Shown here: positions 34,686 to 46,432 of the stretch, in pieces
Layout: each line of letters begins with the position of its first letter
Numbering within the stretch: position 1 is the stretch's first letter
DNA from: Gonatopus flavifemur
Taxonomy: Eukaryota; Arthropoda; Insecta; Hymenoptera; Dryinidae
Reading direction: 5' to 3'
Length of the DNA: 64,000 bases
Assembly (NCBI GenBank): GCA_018340375.1
Contig: JAFFJZ010000002.1
Location: 17,130,001-17,194,000, forward strand
The notes under the pieces: generated by a model
Database searches by the model: none
The model's input: the letters and a program-made list of their open reading frames with translations, nothing else
Told to the model about the DNA's origin: nothing
Made by a program: the position numbers and the translations under genes

Positions 34686-34942
34686 CACTGTAAGAAAACG
34701 TGGAGAGTTTTTTTTTCACACTGTTGATGGATTTCTTCTCCTCGTGATGGGGCAATTGTGTCTTCTTCATCAAAAATGAGGGATTTTTCCACCACTTTGA
34801 AAAGTTATTTTGTTTTTTGGTTATTGAGTCTTCCACAAATGAAGGAAAAGTTCGTAAATTATTGTGAAAAATTCCCCATCTATGGAGAAACTTTGCCACC
34901 ACCATTTTTTGGGGAAAAATTCCACAATTATTTTTTACAATG
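34686..34942. mobile_element. 257-bp CACTGTAAGAAAA foldback MITE
   Basis: CACTGTAAGAAAACGTGG at the left and TTTTTTACAATG at the right, same family as 3327-3577 in opposite orientation. The frames on both strands here come from the palindrome. Confidence 0.7.
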
Positions 34943-35224
34943 TATTGAACATTATGTTTTATTCTCTCTGAAAATTCTGCAATATTTCGTTCAATTTTTT
35001 TGTAATAACAAAGGGTAAAACTTTCCAATCTTTGCTAATTCTGTAAATTATTAATTCATCCATGAAATTTCATTAACAAACAGAATATAATAAAAATTCA
35101 AAAATATTCTGGTCTTCAACAATCGTCAAAAGTACTCTTCAACGAATTTATATCTCCACACAAATTATTCAAATCATAACATAATTTGTCTTTTGCCTTT
35201 TTATTGCGAAAACAAGAGGAATTC

Positions 35225-35400
35225 GATATAATTGTAATAGGATTTCTGTCAGGATTTGATTTTATACAAACTTTTCTATAAAATTTGCATTGAATCATGT
35301 TCAGTTACATGCATTTCCTATGGGTTCTTTATAGAAATTCCAAAAAGTTTGTACAAAACCAAATCCTGACAGAAATTTCATTACAATTTGTCAAATTTTT
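35225..35400. repeat. Long hairpin, about 55-bp arms
   Basis: TAGGATTTCTGTCAGGATTT on the left is inverse to AAATCCTGACAGAAATTTCA on the right, around a loop near 35310. The element ends are not clear. Confidence 0.65.
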
Positions 35401-38000
35401 CTGTCTGGAAAGATTATTAGACCACGTAAAGTATGTAAATGAAAAGAAAAAAGAAATCATATACCCAAATGAGCACCGAGACAGAAAAACACAGACTCTA
35501 CAAACTATAAAAAACGACCAGCAGAAACGTAACAGTGTGGAACAGAATATCAAATGGTGTATTTAATCACAACATTACACAAACTCCCACATATGCTTTT
35601 TATAAAGAGAAATTTGGTTGATGCATGGAATTGATAATTTCAATTTTGAAATAACTTTAATTAAACAAGAGTGTGAGATTTCGATACATAAATTTAACGG
35701 TCGGGCTCTCAAATTTCATAATGACGTGAGATTACTCAAGTTTGAATATATTCTGATCAATTAATTAATACACGTGTAAAATGGAGACCACACGTGTATT
35801 TATCGAGTAATCGATATCAAGCACGTGATTTCAAATTCATAATGATGATTATCAGCAAATCAGAACTGTCTTCATCAATTATGAATGAAGACTTTCAATA
35901 TGAGACATCATCAATATGAAACCTCTTTTCTCAATCACACCGTATATGTTTTTTTTATTGGATCCGGAAGAGGGATCAATGTTTTCCATACTCCGAATTT
36001 GACTTGTACTCAACGGTATCAGTGGAGAAAAATCAGAATTTATGTAATCAAAATAAGAATTTGTAAAAATACTAATCAAACTTTTACAATTTTCTCTTTT
36101 TCGACTTGTAAATTAATTGAACTAGAAACTTTCTTGGTATCATTCTTGAGGCTTCTTCAAAATTTATACTGTTTTTCTTTCACTCAATTTATCCAGTTCT
36201 GGAATCTTTTTTAGGTCCAGAAGAAATGACAAGCAAATATTATTATTTGTAGATATTCGTAATAGACCCGCATTTCTTAACAAATTTGTATTTTTTATGT
36301 GCGTGTTCTTTCGTCATTCGAAGACTTCATGAGTTCATGTCGAACCTCCTTTTCCTCTTCAATCATAAAATTCAACACCTTGAAAGTTCAAGAGCTGAAC
36401 TTGGAGAACTGAATTTCGTCAATTTTCCTTTTGATGTTTCATTTCTAACTTACTCCAACTTGTTCCCTTTCACTTTTGCATCTGTAATTTTGTACGTTCC
36501 AAAACAGTGTCTTGTTCAGAGATTATTGAGTTTAAAAATTGTAACGTTTGAAATAACAGGAGTGCGGGATTGATTTTCAATATATTGAATTTTTTGTAAT
36601 CCAATAATTAGAAAAATGCACTTGGCGTTGCCAATAAAGATTTTATGATAAAAGTGTTGAATAATAAGAGCTCAAAATTTTCCCCCAGCCACGTCAAGTT
36701 TCTCGTATGGACATGAATTTCAAAGCTGTTCAGGAATGACCAACACCCCGAGTGGGAATTTAAACCGGGCCAGTACTGGGACCATGTGATTTCCACATGG
36801 GACGTTTGGTTCAAAATAAGTCAGAGTTGTTTCTAGTATGCCAAATGATTGAACCTAATTTTTCTTCTACTCCACTTTATATTCATTTTGAATACAATTA
36901 TGTTCTTCAAAGATCATAAATCACTTTTAGAATAGAATTTTTAAAAAATTAAAGTTAAAATATACAAAATATCGTTTACATACCATTTGGATAACCAAAT
37001 GTACTTGGCAGCTCATATTGATTTAACATCTTTTTTTTTCAGATGGGGCATATACTGTTGTACAAGGAGAAAAATGCCACTCGAAAATATAAGAATTATT
37101 GTTATTTTTCTTAGTGAAGTAGAAACAGGAAGGTTTGTGAAACGAATTTTTACACAAAAATACGGAAGATTACGAATATTGTAAAAAAAATAGTAGATTG
37201 GATTGAAATTTTGAACGCTGAACGTTAAGTCTCATAAAGCGTATAGTAAAATTCAGTTATTCATTCGTAATATCTCGTATTTTTATCTCAAAATCCATTT
37301 TACAAACCTTCCTGTTTTTGGTTTAGCAAGCAAAATAGGGAAAAGTAGTATATTCTTTCTCAGTGTATTGCATCGAAATGATAAATGTAATGAAATTTCT
37401 GTTGAGAATAGGTTTATAGATTTTTTTTTTTTAGATATTGATCGCATTTTCATGTGTTTGGCGTTACTTTTTTTTACTTTTTTGGAGTTTGTTTATTGGT
37501 GATATTTTACTGCTTCATCAATTTTTTCTGTAAATTTCAATTTGATATTCAAATTCTGTAACGAATGCTAATACATATTTTGTTTAAAAACAAGAAAAAT
37601 TCGATAATTTCTTTCTGAATTGACAGAACATAATTCATAATTGCTGCAAAGGTGAATGAAAAAGAGCAGAATCTTAACCACTTTTCAGGGAAGATTTTTT
37701 CCCTCAATTTTTCAAGCATTCATCATCTTTTCTAAAAGATATCGAAAAAATCCTCTCAAACATCGATTCTAAAGATCTTTCAAAGTTGTTTTTTTCTTGC
37801 AATGTCCAGAAGTTATCGAAAATTTATCTGAATTATTACATTACTGAACGAACATTGTAATTTTGCAGCAGTATTCTGTCACATTACTAGGAAAAATCGA
37901 TATTTATATAAACTTCCGCAATCTAGTTAACAATTTTGAAACGTTAAAAAATGTAAGGTAATGAAAATTATTTCAACATAAAGGGTTTGCTAGCATCCAT
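35401..38000. other. A+T-rich stretch, no gene supported
   Basis: Contains an inverted repeat at 37121-37320 (AACAGGAAGGTTTGTGAAAC against TTTACAAACCTTCCTG). The frames of 60-110 codons lack any domain and are expected by chance at this base composition. Confidence 0.4.
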
Positions 38001-39495
38001 CATCCGCATATCTGTGGCATATTCTGCAGCAAAAATGCAATAATTCCCCGTTTGAAAACATTTTTTTCGAAGCTTGGTGTTTGAGATGTAAGCATTTTCA
38101 GATTACAAATCATTCAAAAGTACTATGTGCTACATACTTGAGCTTGACAGTATTCGCTAAGTTGGAAGACGGTTGATCGCTGGAAACAAAATTGAACTAT
38201 TCTATCATTGTTCGTTTTGGAGCTATAATGATTCGAAGTTGCTGAACTCTGATTTGCTGGAGATCTAAAAATTTCAAATCGCTATAGCTCTGGAACAAAC
38301 AATGATAGAATAGTTCAATTTTTTCCCAAGGATGTTTTCCAATTTACCCAATAGTGTCAGGTTCGCATATGGAGAACACAATGCTCTTGAATTATGCGGA
38401 TTTTTAGAAAAATGTAGAAATGTCAAGTTCTGGAAGTCTGAATCGTTGATAGAAACGAACCGAAAATTCAAACTACCAAAATCTGACGGATCATGTTTTT
38501 CTACACTGAGGGAAAAAATTCATTGAGGCAAGAAAATATTTCATCCAATGGTATCTATCAAATATTTCTTTGAACCAATTAAATATCATTTCAATGTGTT
38601 CTTCACCGCATGGAGTGTTTCATCAAGTGAAAAATCACACGGTGAAAACCGGTATAGTAAAATATTGACGGACGAAACATTCGGTTACTACAATCAATCG
38701 CTTAGTTGTTCTAATTGAACGTATCGTTAATTTAACTGAGCGTATATTGTAATTTCGATTGAGTGGTTTAGTTATTTTGATTACGCAATTTGGTCTGTCC
38801 ATATTTTATTATTCGCTTAGTGATTATTCCTATTCCTTTTTCTCCGCGCATTTCATCCATCGAAGTAAAATTTCATTGGTCTACAGAAATATTTTATAGA
38901 TACCAATAGATGCAATATTTTTTCGTCTCAATCTGTGTTGCCAGGAACAAAAGAACAAGAGAGCCAAGACCGTAATATATTGGTTAACAAAAATATTTGA
39001 TTGGATGTAGGCCATTGGATCTCAAAATTTCTGGCATCACTGGTCTCAATGACTTTTTTCCCTCAGTATATCTTTTCGAATTAACCTCTTGATACGGGGA
39101 ACGCCATTCAAAGGATGTCCTGCGAAGTTTTTGATCTTCAGAAGCCAGGGCATAATCTGAGAGAGCAGTTGTAACTAACAATTTAGTTTTACAAGGAAAC
39201 GATTGGTTCCAAAAGGTAAAAACGATCAGTAAAATCATTATTTTACAGTATACATGGATCCTTTCCACGTTTTAGAACTAACCGTTTTCTTGTAGAACAA
39301 ATTTTTTGGTTAAAACTGCTCCATAAAATATGCCCTGTCAGAAGCTAAGTATTCCGTGATTCCATTATTAATTCGTTTTGGTGGAGGATTCAAACTTCCG
39401 CAAGAAAATTTTTTTCTTACGGGAAATTATTTTATTTTGGCTGCAGAATATGCCACAGAGATATGTATACAAAAATGATGAATTCTGGGCCACTC
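38000..39495. repeat. Split copies of the GGGTGTCCC MITE with a foldback element between them
   Basis: 38030-38400 (plus) and 39410-39495 (inverse: TATACAGAGTGGCCCAGAAT) both match parts of the intact MITE at 55975-56304, including GCATATTCTGCAGC. Between them, about 38504-39067 is a CACTGAGGGAAAAAATTCATTG foldback element with inverse end AATGACTTTTTTCCCTCAGT. Confidence 0.6.
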
Positions 39496-39787
39496 TGTAT
39501 ACCTGCTCGGTTTAGCACGGAGAAAAGAGATCTTCAGGAATAGTAACCCTAACAGCACAATGTGTTGCTGGGACGTTTTCTGAATGTTCAGAAAACCTCT
39601 CCTAGGGTCTATAAACCTTCCATTAACATTTTAGGGGCACTGTAAAGGTACGTTATCTATGATAAGGGAAAAGAGAGGTCGTTACCATACAGGTAACGAA
39701 AATGTCGACACGATATGGGAAGAGAGGAGAGGTAAAACGAAATTGTCGGTGTCAAGGAAGAGAGCTCTCGCTCTCTTGGTCTACAAT

Positions 39788-40114
39788 CCCAATCAGAAAA
39801 ATCCGAAATATGCCAATATTGACAACAGGTGCAGTACAGTGTCAGTATTTGGTCTCCAACACTTGGCCAACAGTACGGAATCAGTACTGGATACATGAAA
39901 ATACAGTACTATGCCTGTACTGATAAACCAGTACTGATAACTCAATACCAGCCAGGTACTAATCCAGTAATGGCCCTGCACTGATTGCGAATAATGGTAT
40001 TAGTACTCAATCCCCAGTACTGAAAAGCGTTATCATTCCAGACAAATGCCAGTACCCTGCCAGTTTTGGACAGTACTGGCGCAGTACTGCGCCTGTTGTA
40101 AATTTCTGGTTGGG
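39788..40114. mobile_element. 327-bp MITE built of CAGTACTG words
   Basis: Ends CCCAATCAGAAA and inverse TTTCTGGTTGGG, AT on each side (39786-39787, 40115-40116). The interior has over a dozen CAGTACTG/CCAGTACTG words in both orientations. Confidence 0.8.
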
Positions 40115-40352
40115 ATTGTCATTGCAGACAGACTCAATAATCAGTTCCTACTTCAAGATATCCAAAGGAAGGAATATATATAAAAATGTGGCCAGGTTAT
40201 AAGAAACGGATTGGCATCCTCAAAAATATTAAGAGGAACTGGCGGACCAACGGTGGCCAGAGAACACTGATGATATAAAACAAGAAAAAGATAAGTTTAT
40301 TCACAATTCAATAAACTAAAAAGAAAATTTAGATAATCCTCTCATTTCTTCC

Positions 40353-40538
40353 CCTGTCGTGTTGATTGATTTGTCGTCGCATATATCTCAATATTGTCAA
40401 TAACGCAGGGATCACGTAAGAGATCTTTTATATGATTTTGGTAAGTTGAATTAACAGCTAGCAACTCGGTTTGTGAGTTTGAATCGAGAAGGAATAGTTC
40501 AACTTACCAATATAACAATACAAATCTAACACGACAGG
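40353..40538. repeat. Palindrome, CCTGTCGTGTT ends
   Basis: CCTGTCGTGTTGATTGATTTG and inverse CAAATCTAACACGACAGG, with GGTAAGTTGAA/TTCAACTTACC inside. Target duplication not resolved. Confidence 0.6.
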
Positions 40539-40600
40539 AAATTGGAATATATGAGTCTCAATAATTAATCCGTATATTTTTCTTCTTCATTTGATTATTA

Positions 40601-41754
40601 CACTGTAAAAAAATTTCACCGGAAAATTCCAGTACATGTACTGGAAGTCATTAACCTGTACATGTACCGGAAAATTTCAGCACATTTGTACTGCAAAAAT
40701 TCAGTGCAAACGTTATGGAATTTCCGCATCAAAACTGGAAATTTTCTGAGCCTCGGTACTGGAATTTTTCAGTACACGAGCTGGACTTTTCCAGGACATG
40801 TACTGGAAAATTAATGCTGAAAATATCCATGAAAATTGAAAAAAAATTGCTCACGCAAAGTGATTTTGCAGGGTTCTTGTGTTCCAAGATGATTGAGAAA
40901 CTTTTGATCGTTCATTTGGATGGACAGAAACTCATGTCTACCTAACAGGATTTGAACCCACACTTTTCTACCTGCCTACCAACTGAAACCTAAGACCTAA
41001 CCGATGAGCTATAGCGCGACATGTTGGAAGGCCAGCTTGGGTTACTACTTATGCTTCATATCTAGAATACACAAGAGGATGAGTCTTGGAAAAACCTCAT
41101 ATATCAATTTTATTGGCTACAATTACAATTATTATTGAAAATCTCAATCAGGAAATTTTCAATATGAAGACTTGAAATTTTTCCTGCCAGAAATGACAAA
41201 GTCCAATAGAAGTAGAAAATTTCAGTGCAACAGTGATTAAATTCCGTTGCATAGCAACTGGAAAATTCCATCACACGACCTGAAAATTGCAGTTAAAAAC
41301 CTGTATAATTCCAGTATACCAACGATTAGGTTTTTTTTTCTAAATTCCAAATTTTTTCTCAAGTCCTTTTTGAGGGAATATTTTTTTTTGGTGCACAAGA
41401 ACTATAAAATTGTAGTACGAGCCGGTAAAATTTTCGCGAAATCATGGCAAAATTTCAGTACATCATCTCAAACTTGAAAATTCCAGTACAATGACTGAAT
41501 TTTCAGTTATGCTTGGTAAATTTTCAGTAACGTAACAACAAAATCTCTGTACATGTACTGGAATATCCATATTCCAGTACTAGCACTGGAAATTTCCAGT
41601 CCAGTTGCACAGTAAATTTCCAGTTTTTTTTTACAGTGTGGGTGAATTTCAAGTACCGTACCAACAAAATCTCTGTACATGTACTGGAATATGGATATTA
41701 GCACTGGAAATTTCCAGTCCAGTTGCACAGTAAATTTCCAGTTTTTTTACAGTG
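40601..41754. mobile_element. 1.1-kb CACTGTAAAAAAA foldback element, copy 3, end duplicated
   Basis: TA at 40599-40600 and 41755-41756. Compared with copies 1 and 2 it lacks one internal repeat unit of about 67 bp, and its last ~115 bp is present twice in tandem (second copy 41639-41754). The tRNA-like part is at about 40940-41025 (minus). Confidence 0.85.
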
Positions 41755-41756
41755 TA

Positions 41757-42674
41757 TATTTCCATTTTCACGAATTGACGATGGCGAAAGTCGTAATAAT
41801 TGTGTAAGAGTAACAATTCAAAATAAACGAATTTTTACAGCACCTTGCGCTGTCATACGTAGCACAGCCATACCCGATATGTGAAATAGTAAAGTATAAC
41901 ACGTCACATTTTGATTTGGAGGCACATAAAATTCAAATTCAGGGATAAAAATTACAGAAATTGCTAATTCTCATAGTGATTCACAAAGACATGTTAAAAA
42001 AATGTATTGCTATATTGAATAGTAAACTCTGCTATTTTCTAAAGAAGCACTTTTCTGTGTGAATAAATTCTTATGATCTAATTGATTATTCATCACCTTC
42101 TAATACACACGTGAATTTGGAACGTGAATACACAGTTCATAAATTTGCAAGCAGGAGGGAAGCTCTAGTATGCGCTCAAACTTCTGCGACCCTGGCCTTC
42201 GAGCTTTCACAATTTCTCCAGCCACGTGCTTTTCGGTGTATATACATGACGTAGTACTGTTCCTTCACCCCTCCATAAATGTATCGGTCTTTCTTCCTCG
42301 CGACTCCATGCGACTCTCGTGCGTCAATTTCACTCCCGTGGGATAAATGTATACCGCGTATTCTTGGTTCAAACATGAGTTCCTAATCCTGAGGGAAGTT
42401 GATGCTCTCCCTCTACGTGCGGAAATGGAAAAACTTCCGGAAATCAGTAGCGTACATAGAGAGGAAACCACGGATATCAGCGGGGTGAATATACATCGAC
42501 CGAGGAGTCAGTAGAGCAAAATGAATATAGTCAGACGACAGTCGATATCCAATCCATTGAATTCTAATCGAAAAGAGAAAAAGAATTAAATCACATCTAA
42601 GACAATTAATATACTTATGAATATTAAATATGTGCCATCATTGAAGAGTGCGATATTTATTTTATCAAGTAACA
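41757..42674. other. Apparently single-copy, no gene supported
   Basis: 42165-42540 is more CpG-rich (GTCGCGAGGAAGAAAGACC on the minus strand) with 60-70-codon frames lacking a recognised domain. Candidate conserved non-coding or untranslated sequence. Confidence 0.35.
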
Positions 42675-42887
42675 CACTGTTAGAAAAATTCTTAAATTCA
42701 ATAAAAAAATCTTTATGAAATATCATATTTTCATATTGAATTTGATAACAGTTCTTTTTCGAATATAACAATGATTAGGATTGATAAGATTAGGAATTAT
42801 ATGATTCAATTCAATAATTTATTATGAAATTTGATAAACTTTTGATGTAAAAAATTATAAAGTTGCAGACAAATTTTTCTAACAGTG
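42675..42887. mobile_element. 213-bp CACTGTTAGAAAAA foldback MITE
   Basis: CACTGTTAGAAAAATTCTTA at the left and inverse AAATTTTTCTAACAGTG, followed by TA. Very A+T-rich interior. Confidence 0.65.
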
Positions 42888-45030
42888 TACATTCCCCATC
42901 CTACTTGTCTAAATAACTTTTTAGATATCACAACAATTACGTAAGGTGAGAGAATGATTAATTTCCACTAGAATTATTCAGTGGCAGTTTACTGAAGTAA
43001 TTAAGATTTTAAACTGAGTCTGAGAATAGAATTCTCTTGTTTCACTTGTGAATGTATGCGTGGATACAACTTGATGCATGGGGAATAGATTTGCTGACTT
43101 GGCAATCGGTTTTTTGCTAGCCCTGTTACAAATAATCTATAAAATCTCATTGAAAAATCAATAGGGAAAATCAATAGGTTTCAATGAAATTCAATGATCT
43201 GCAATCAGAAATTTCACCATTCGTAATAAGATTCGATAAAATATTTTCACTTGGGAGACCAGCGAAAAATTGGCTGTTCCAGTCAATCGTATTTATTATT
43301 GCTCTTCCAGTAACCCAGTTGGCTGTAGCAGAGATACAAATTTTGACATTCCGTTTTTTGCGCTTCTTGTTTTTCAAAAAAAAAAAAATATTGAAGGTTA
43401 AGGCTTCCCGTGGGAAACGAAATTCATTGAAAAACAAACCAGACTTTTCGCTGGAACAGCGAATTTTTTGCTAATGTCGGACACAACAACTCGAGTTAGG
43501 GAAGTTGAGATGTTTTGCTGTCACAGCTGAAATTCGGTGTTATAGCTAATGAAATTGCTGTGATACAAAAAATAAATTGCTGCTGCAGCAAAAGGTACCC
43601 AGCGAAATCAAATCTCGCTATGATAATTAATTCTTTTTCATATCTGTACTTTTCAATGAGTTGAAAAAATTTCCAAAAAATTATGATATCTGTTTCTGTG
43701 GTGTTGGAAGCAATTACCAAACTTAGAACGAAGAAGTTGTAGAACTCACATCAATATTTGGACGATTTCAAAAATAGTTCGAGCTACCACAATTCAAGTT
43801 GATTTTATAATAGCGAATGTGGAGTATATCACAGCCAGGGTTTCGGATTTAGCACAATTTTCCGATGTATCAACTTATGACTTACTAAACAATATTTCGT
43901 CGGAATTGCCAATGGGAAGTTTGAAAATTGTGCTAGAAAAAGAAACCTTGATCACAGCTGATGTGAATCTTGCATTCCCCACTGTGAAACCCACTAAAAT
44001 TGTGATCCCGTACAGCACAAAAGTCCCCGCAAAGAGCTCCCGGTATGACAGTAAACATGCATTCATTATGAACAGTTTGAATTCAAAATAAACTCTTGTC
44101 GAATAACTTAATCTCCAGAAAGAATTCATATCAGGAATTCATAAAGAACTATTCAGGCATTCAACATGTATGCATTTTAAATTCATTCTTACTGTCATAA
44201 CGGGGACTGTTCAAGAAGTTCTCTCAGAAGTTTTTGTGAATTCAAAATGATAATTTGTGCTGTCTGGGGATAGTTACAAATATTTTTTGAAATCCTTCAA
44301 ATATTGACTTCACAAAGGGTACATTTTTACAACCCTCTTTCTCGGTGCGTTCAAAAATATTTCGAGAATAGCATTTGATTTACCTACTCCCACAGGTATT
44401 ATATATATATATATATATCCGAGAAGGAATCTTTGAAAACAACAAATCGACGTCACACGCACGCACGTGGTAGTAAATATACCGAGAAAGTGAATTTCTC
44501 AGAATGTCTCTCCTGCACGTGTCTTCTATAAATAGATCATACTCTACTTAAAACTGGGAGAATCCTCCCACTTATATAATTCATGAACCAACGTCATTGA
44601 AATATCATCCGTTGTGCGTAGGTTTTGAATAAGAATTCGCCCTCGATTAACCGAATACAAACAATTCCAACGGGACACAAATTCAATGTGAGTATTCCTG
44701 TTCAAAAGATATTTGATCATCAATGGAGAACAATTTCTTCTTTCCATCTGAATAATTCAAAGAGACCAGAATAAATCAATATACAAATTGATTATTTCTC
44801 CTGCCTTCGAACAAACTCCACCGCATCTTCATTCCTAAGAGTTGTCCTTGTACAATGAATTTTGCTACAACTTTGCCCAAGTCCGTCACGTGCTCTTTAC
44901 AAAATTCATATAAATTCCATCACATGCGATACAACCCCAAACGCATGTACGAATGCCGCAATCTTCTTCCGCTCTTCTATGCGTTATTCAACAGGGTAAC
45001 TAACTGTTATTTAATTAACGGATACTCTGT
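42888..45030. other. Mixed repeat remnants, no gene supported
   Basis: 43755-44090 is a worn copy of the 5448-5696 element. An (AT)n microsatellite lies at 44399-44418. 44430-45030 shows no repeat or domain. Confidence 0.4.
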
Positions 45031-45551
45031 CCACCTTAGTAGAAATTTGATCAGGCATTCCCTTTTTAAAATGAGGTCCTGATCAGGTTAGAATCCGAAA
45101 ACCGTGAATAAAGAAAACCTAAGAGGCCCACACAAGGGACTGATTTGCTTTCCCTAATAGGATTCAAGTAGGGTTGTAAAGCAGGGGTACAATAGAGTCC
45201 GGATTACTCTCTAAAATCTTTGGACTTAGATTTCACTCTTTAGCCAGCCAGAAGTGAACCAGCCTGTCGAATTTTCGAGTGAAATTTCCACTCTTTTAGA
45301 GTGATATTCTAAGGTTTGACGTTAGAAATTCACAACCACTTCGAAGCTAGAGTGAATTTTTCACTATAAAAGAGTGAGAGGTCACTCAAGACGAGTGAAA
45401 ATTCCACTCACTTCCAGATTTAGAGAGTAGAGTTCCATAAAATCGAGCGAAATAGGGAAAACCGTAACGGAACCTGATAAGGGCCTGATGGGAAAGCAGG
45501 CATGCCTCGTCAGGCCCTGGTATTTTCCCGTCCAAAATTCCTACTAAGTGG
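45031..45551. mobile_element. CCT(G/A)AT-family TIR element with a nested MITE
   Basis: Shares most of its sequence with the shorter element at 53189-53482 (CCGTGAATAAAGAAAA, AGGGTTGTAA, GGTACAATAG). The extra length is the MITE at 45205-45429. Ends CTTAGTAGAAATTTGATC and inverse AAATTCCTACTAAG. Confidence 0.75.
45205..45429. mobile_element. 225-bp MITE (TACTCTCTAAA ... TTTAGAGAGTA)
   Basis: Inserted in the element 45031-45551; the sister element at 53189-53482 shows the unoccupied site (around 53358). The interior is made of ACTCT/AGAGT words, related to 34060-34325. Confidence 0.85.
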
Positions 45552-45577
45552 CAATTCCATTCTTCCCCATTTCCCAT

Positions 45578-46432
45578 ACAGGGTTCATCAATTAGCCTAA
45601 TAATGGCACGTTACTGGACCACAAACGGCGTTCTTGGACCATTAATGGCGTCCATTAATGGCTCATCAATGGTTAATTGCTGGATGATAACGTGGATCCA
45701 GTAATGGCAATAAATAATAGGCCATGTATAAAATTATTGATTGGCCCAGTAATGGGGCGGAATGATCCCGATTTATGGCCAGAAATTTTGGGATAGTGTT
45801 CGAATGTCAGCCATCAATGGCAGATTACTGGGGCATAATAATAATCATATCCAATGGTGATATGACTGCATTCCAGAATAATCGGTTCTTTTTTGTTTTT
45901 GTTTCAGGGAAATTTGTCATTCCAGTTTTTGAAAGATCAGAAATGGATGTTTTTTCTTCTAAATAGATTTGCATGCCCGATATTTCCACAATCTCAAATG
46001 TAAAATTATACGAGTGAAAAGCACTCTCGATAAATCAGTTGAATTCAGTTGCTCGTTCCTTCAAATTTTTTGTTATTTTCATGAAATCATGTAAAACGTA
46101 TTTGATGGATGTAAATGATTTATTCAGCGTAATAGAAATAAGGTCAAAACAAACTTTTTCACGGGTGATTACGAATACAATACATTCAACTTGGAAATTC
46201 ATTTCACTTAGTAATAGAACATATTTCAGCCAGTAACGGGGAACCAATTGTTGGCCGTTTACCATAGCCGTACATCGGCTGATTATCGGCTATTTTCATT
46301 GCTGGCCTGTCTTATCAGTCAGTGGTGGGCCCCACTTGTGCCAATGATGTGAATCCATTGTTGGCCATTCAATGGTAGCCATACATGAGCCGATTATTGC
46401 CTGTGTTCACATCACCGGGGTTTCCTATATGG
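45578..46432. repeat. Repeat with GGCCATTAATGG words
   Basis: Dozens of CCATTAATGG, CCAGTAATGG and GGCCAACAATGG words in both orientations in the outer thirds (45600-45850 and 46215-46425). The ends (CCCATACAGGG, CCTATATGGG) look inverse. The centre is A+T-rich and without a gene. Confidence 0.6.

Noticed and set aside
39820..40100. CRISPR-like or regulatory array of CAGTACTG words
   Set aside because: Words are diverged, unevenly spaced, in both orientations and bounded by transposon ends with an AT duplication; eukaryotic context.
43819..44091. 90-codon plus-strand frame
   Set aside because: Lies in a worn copy of the 5448-5696 repeat.
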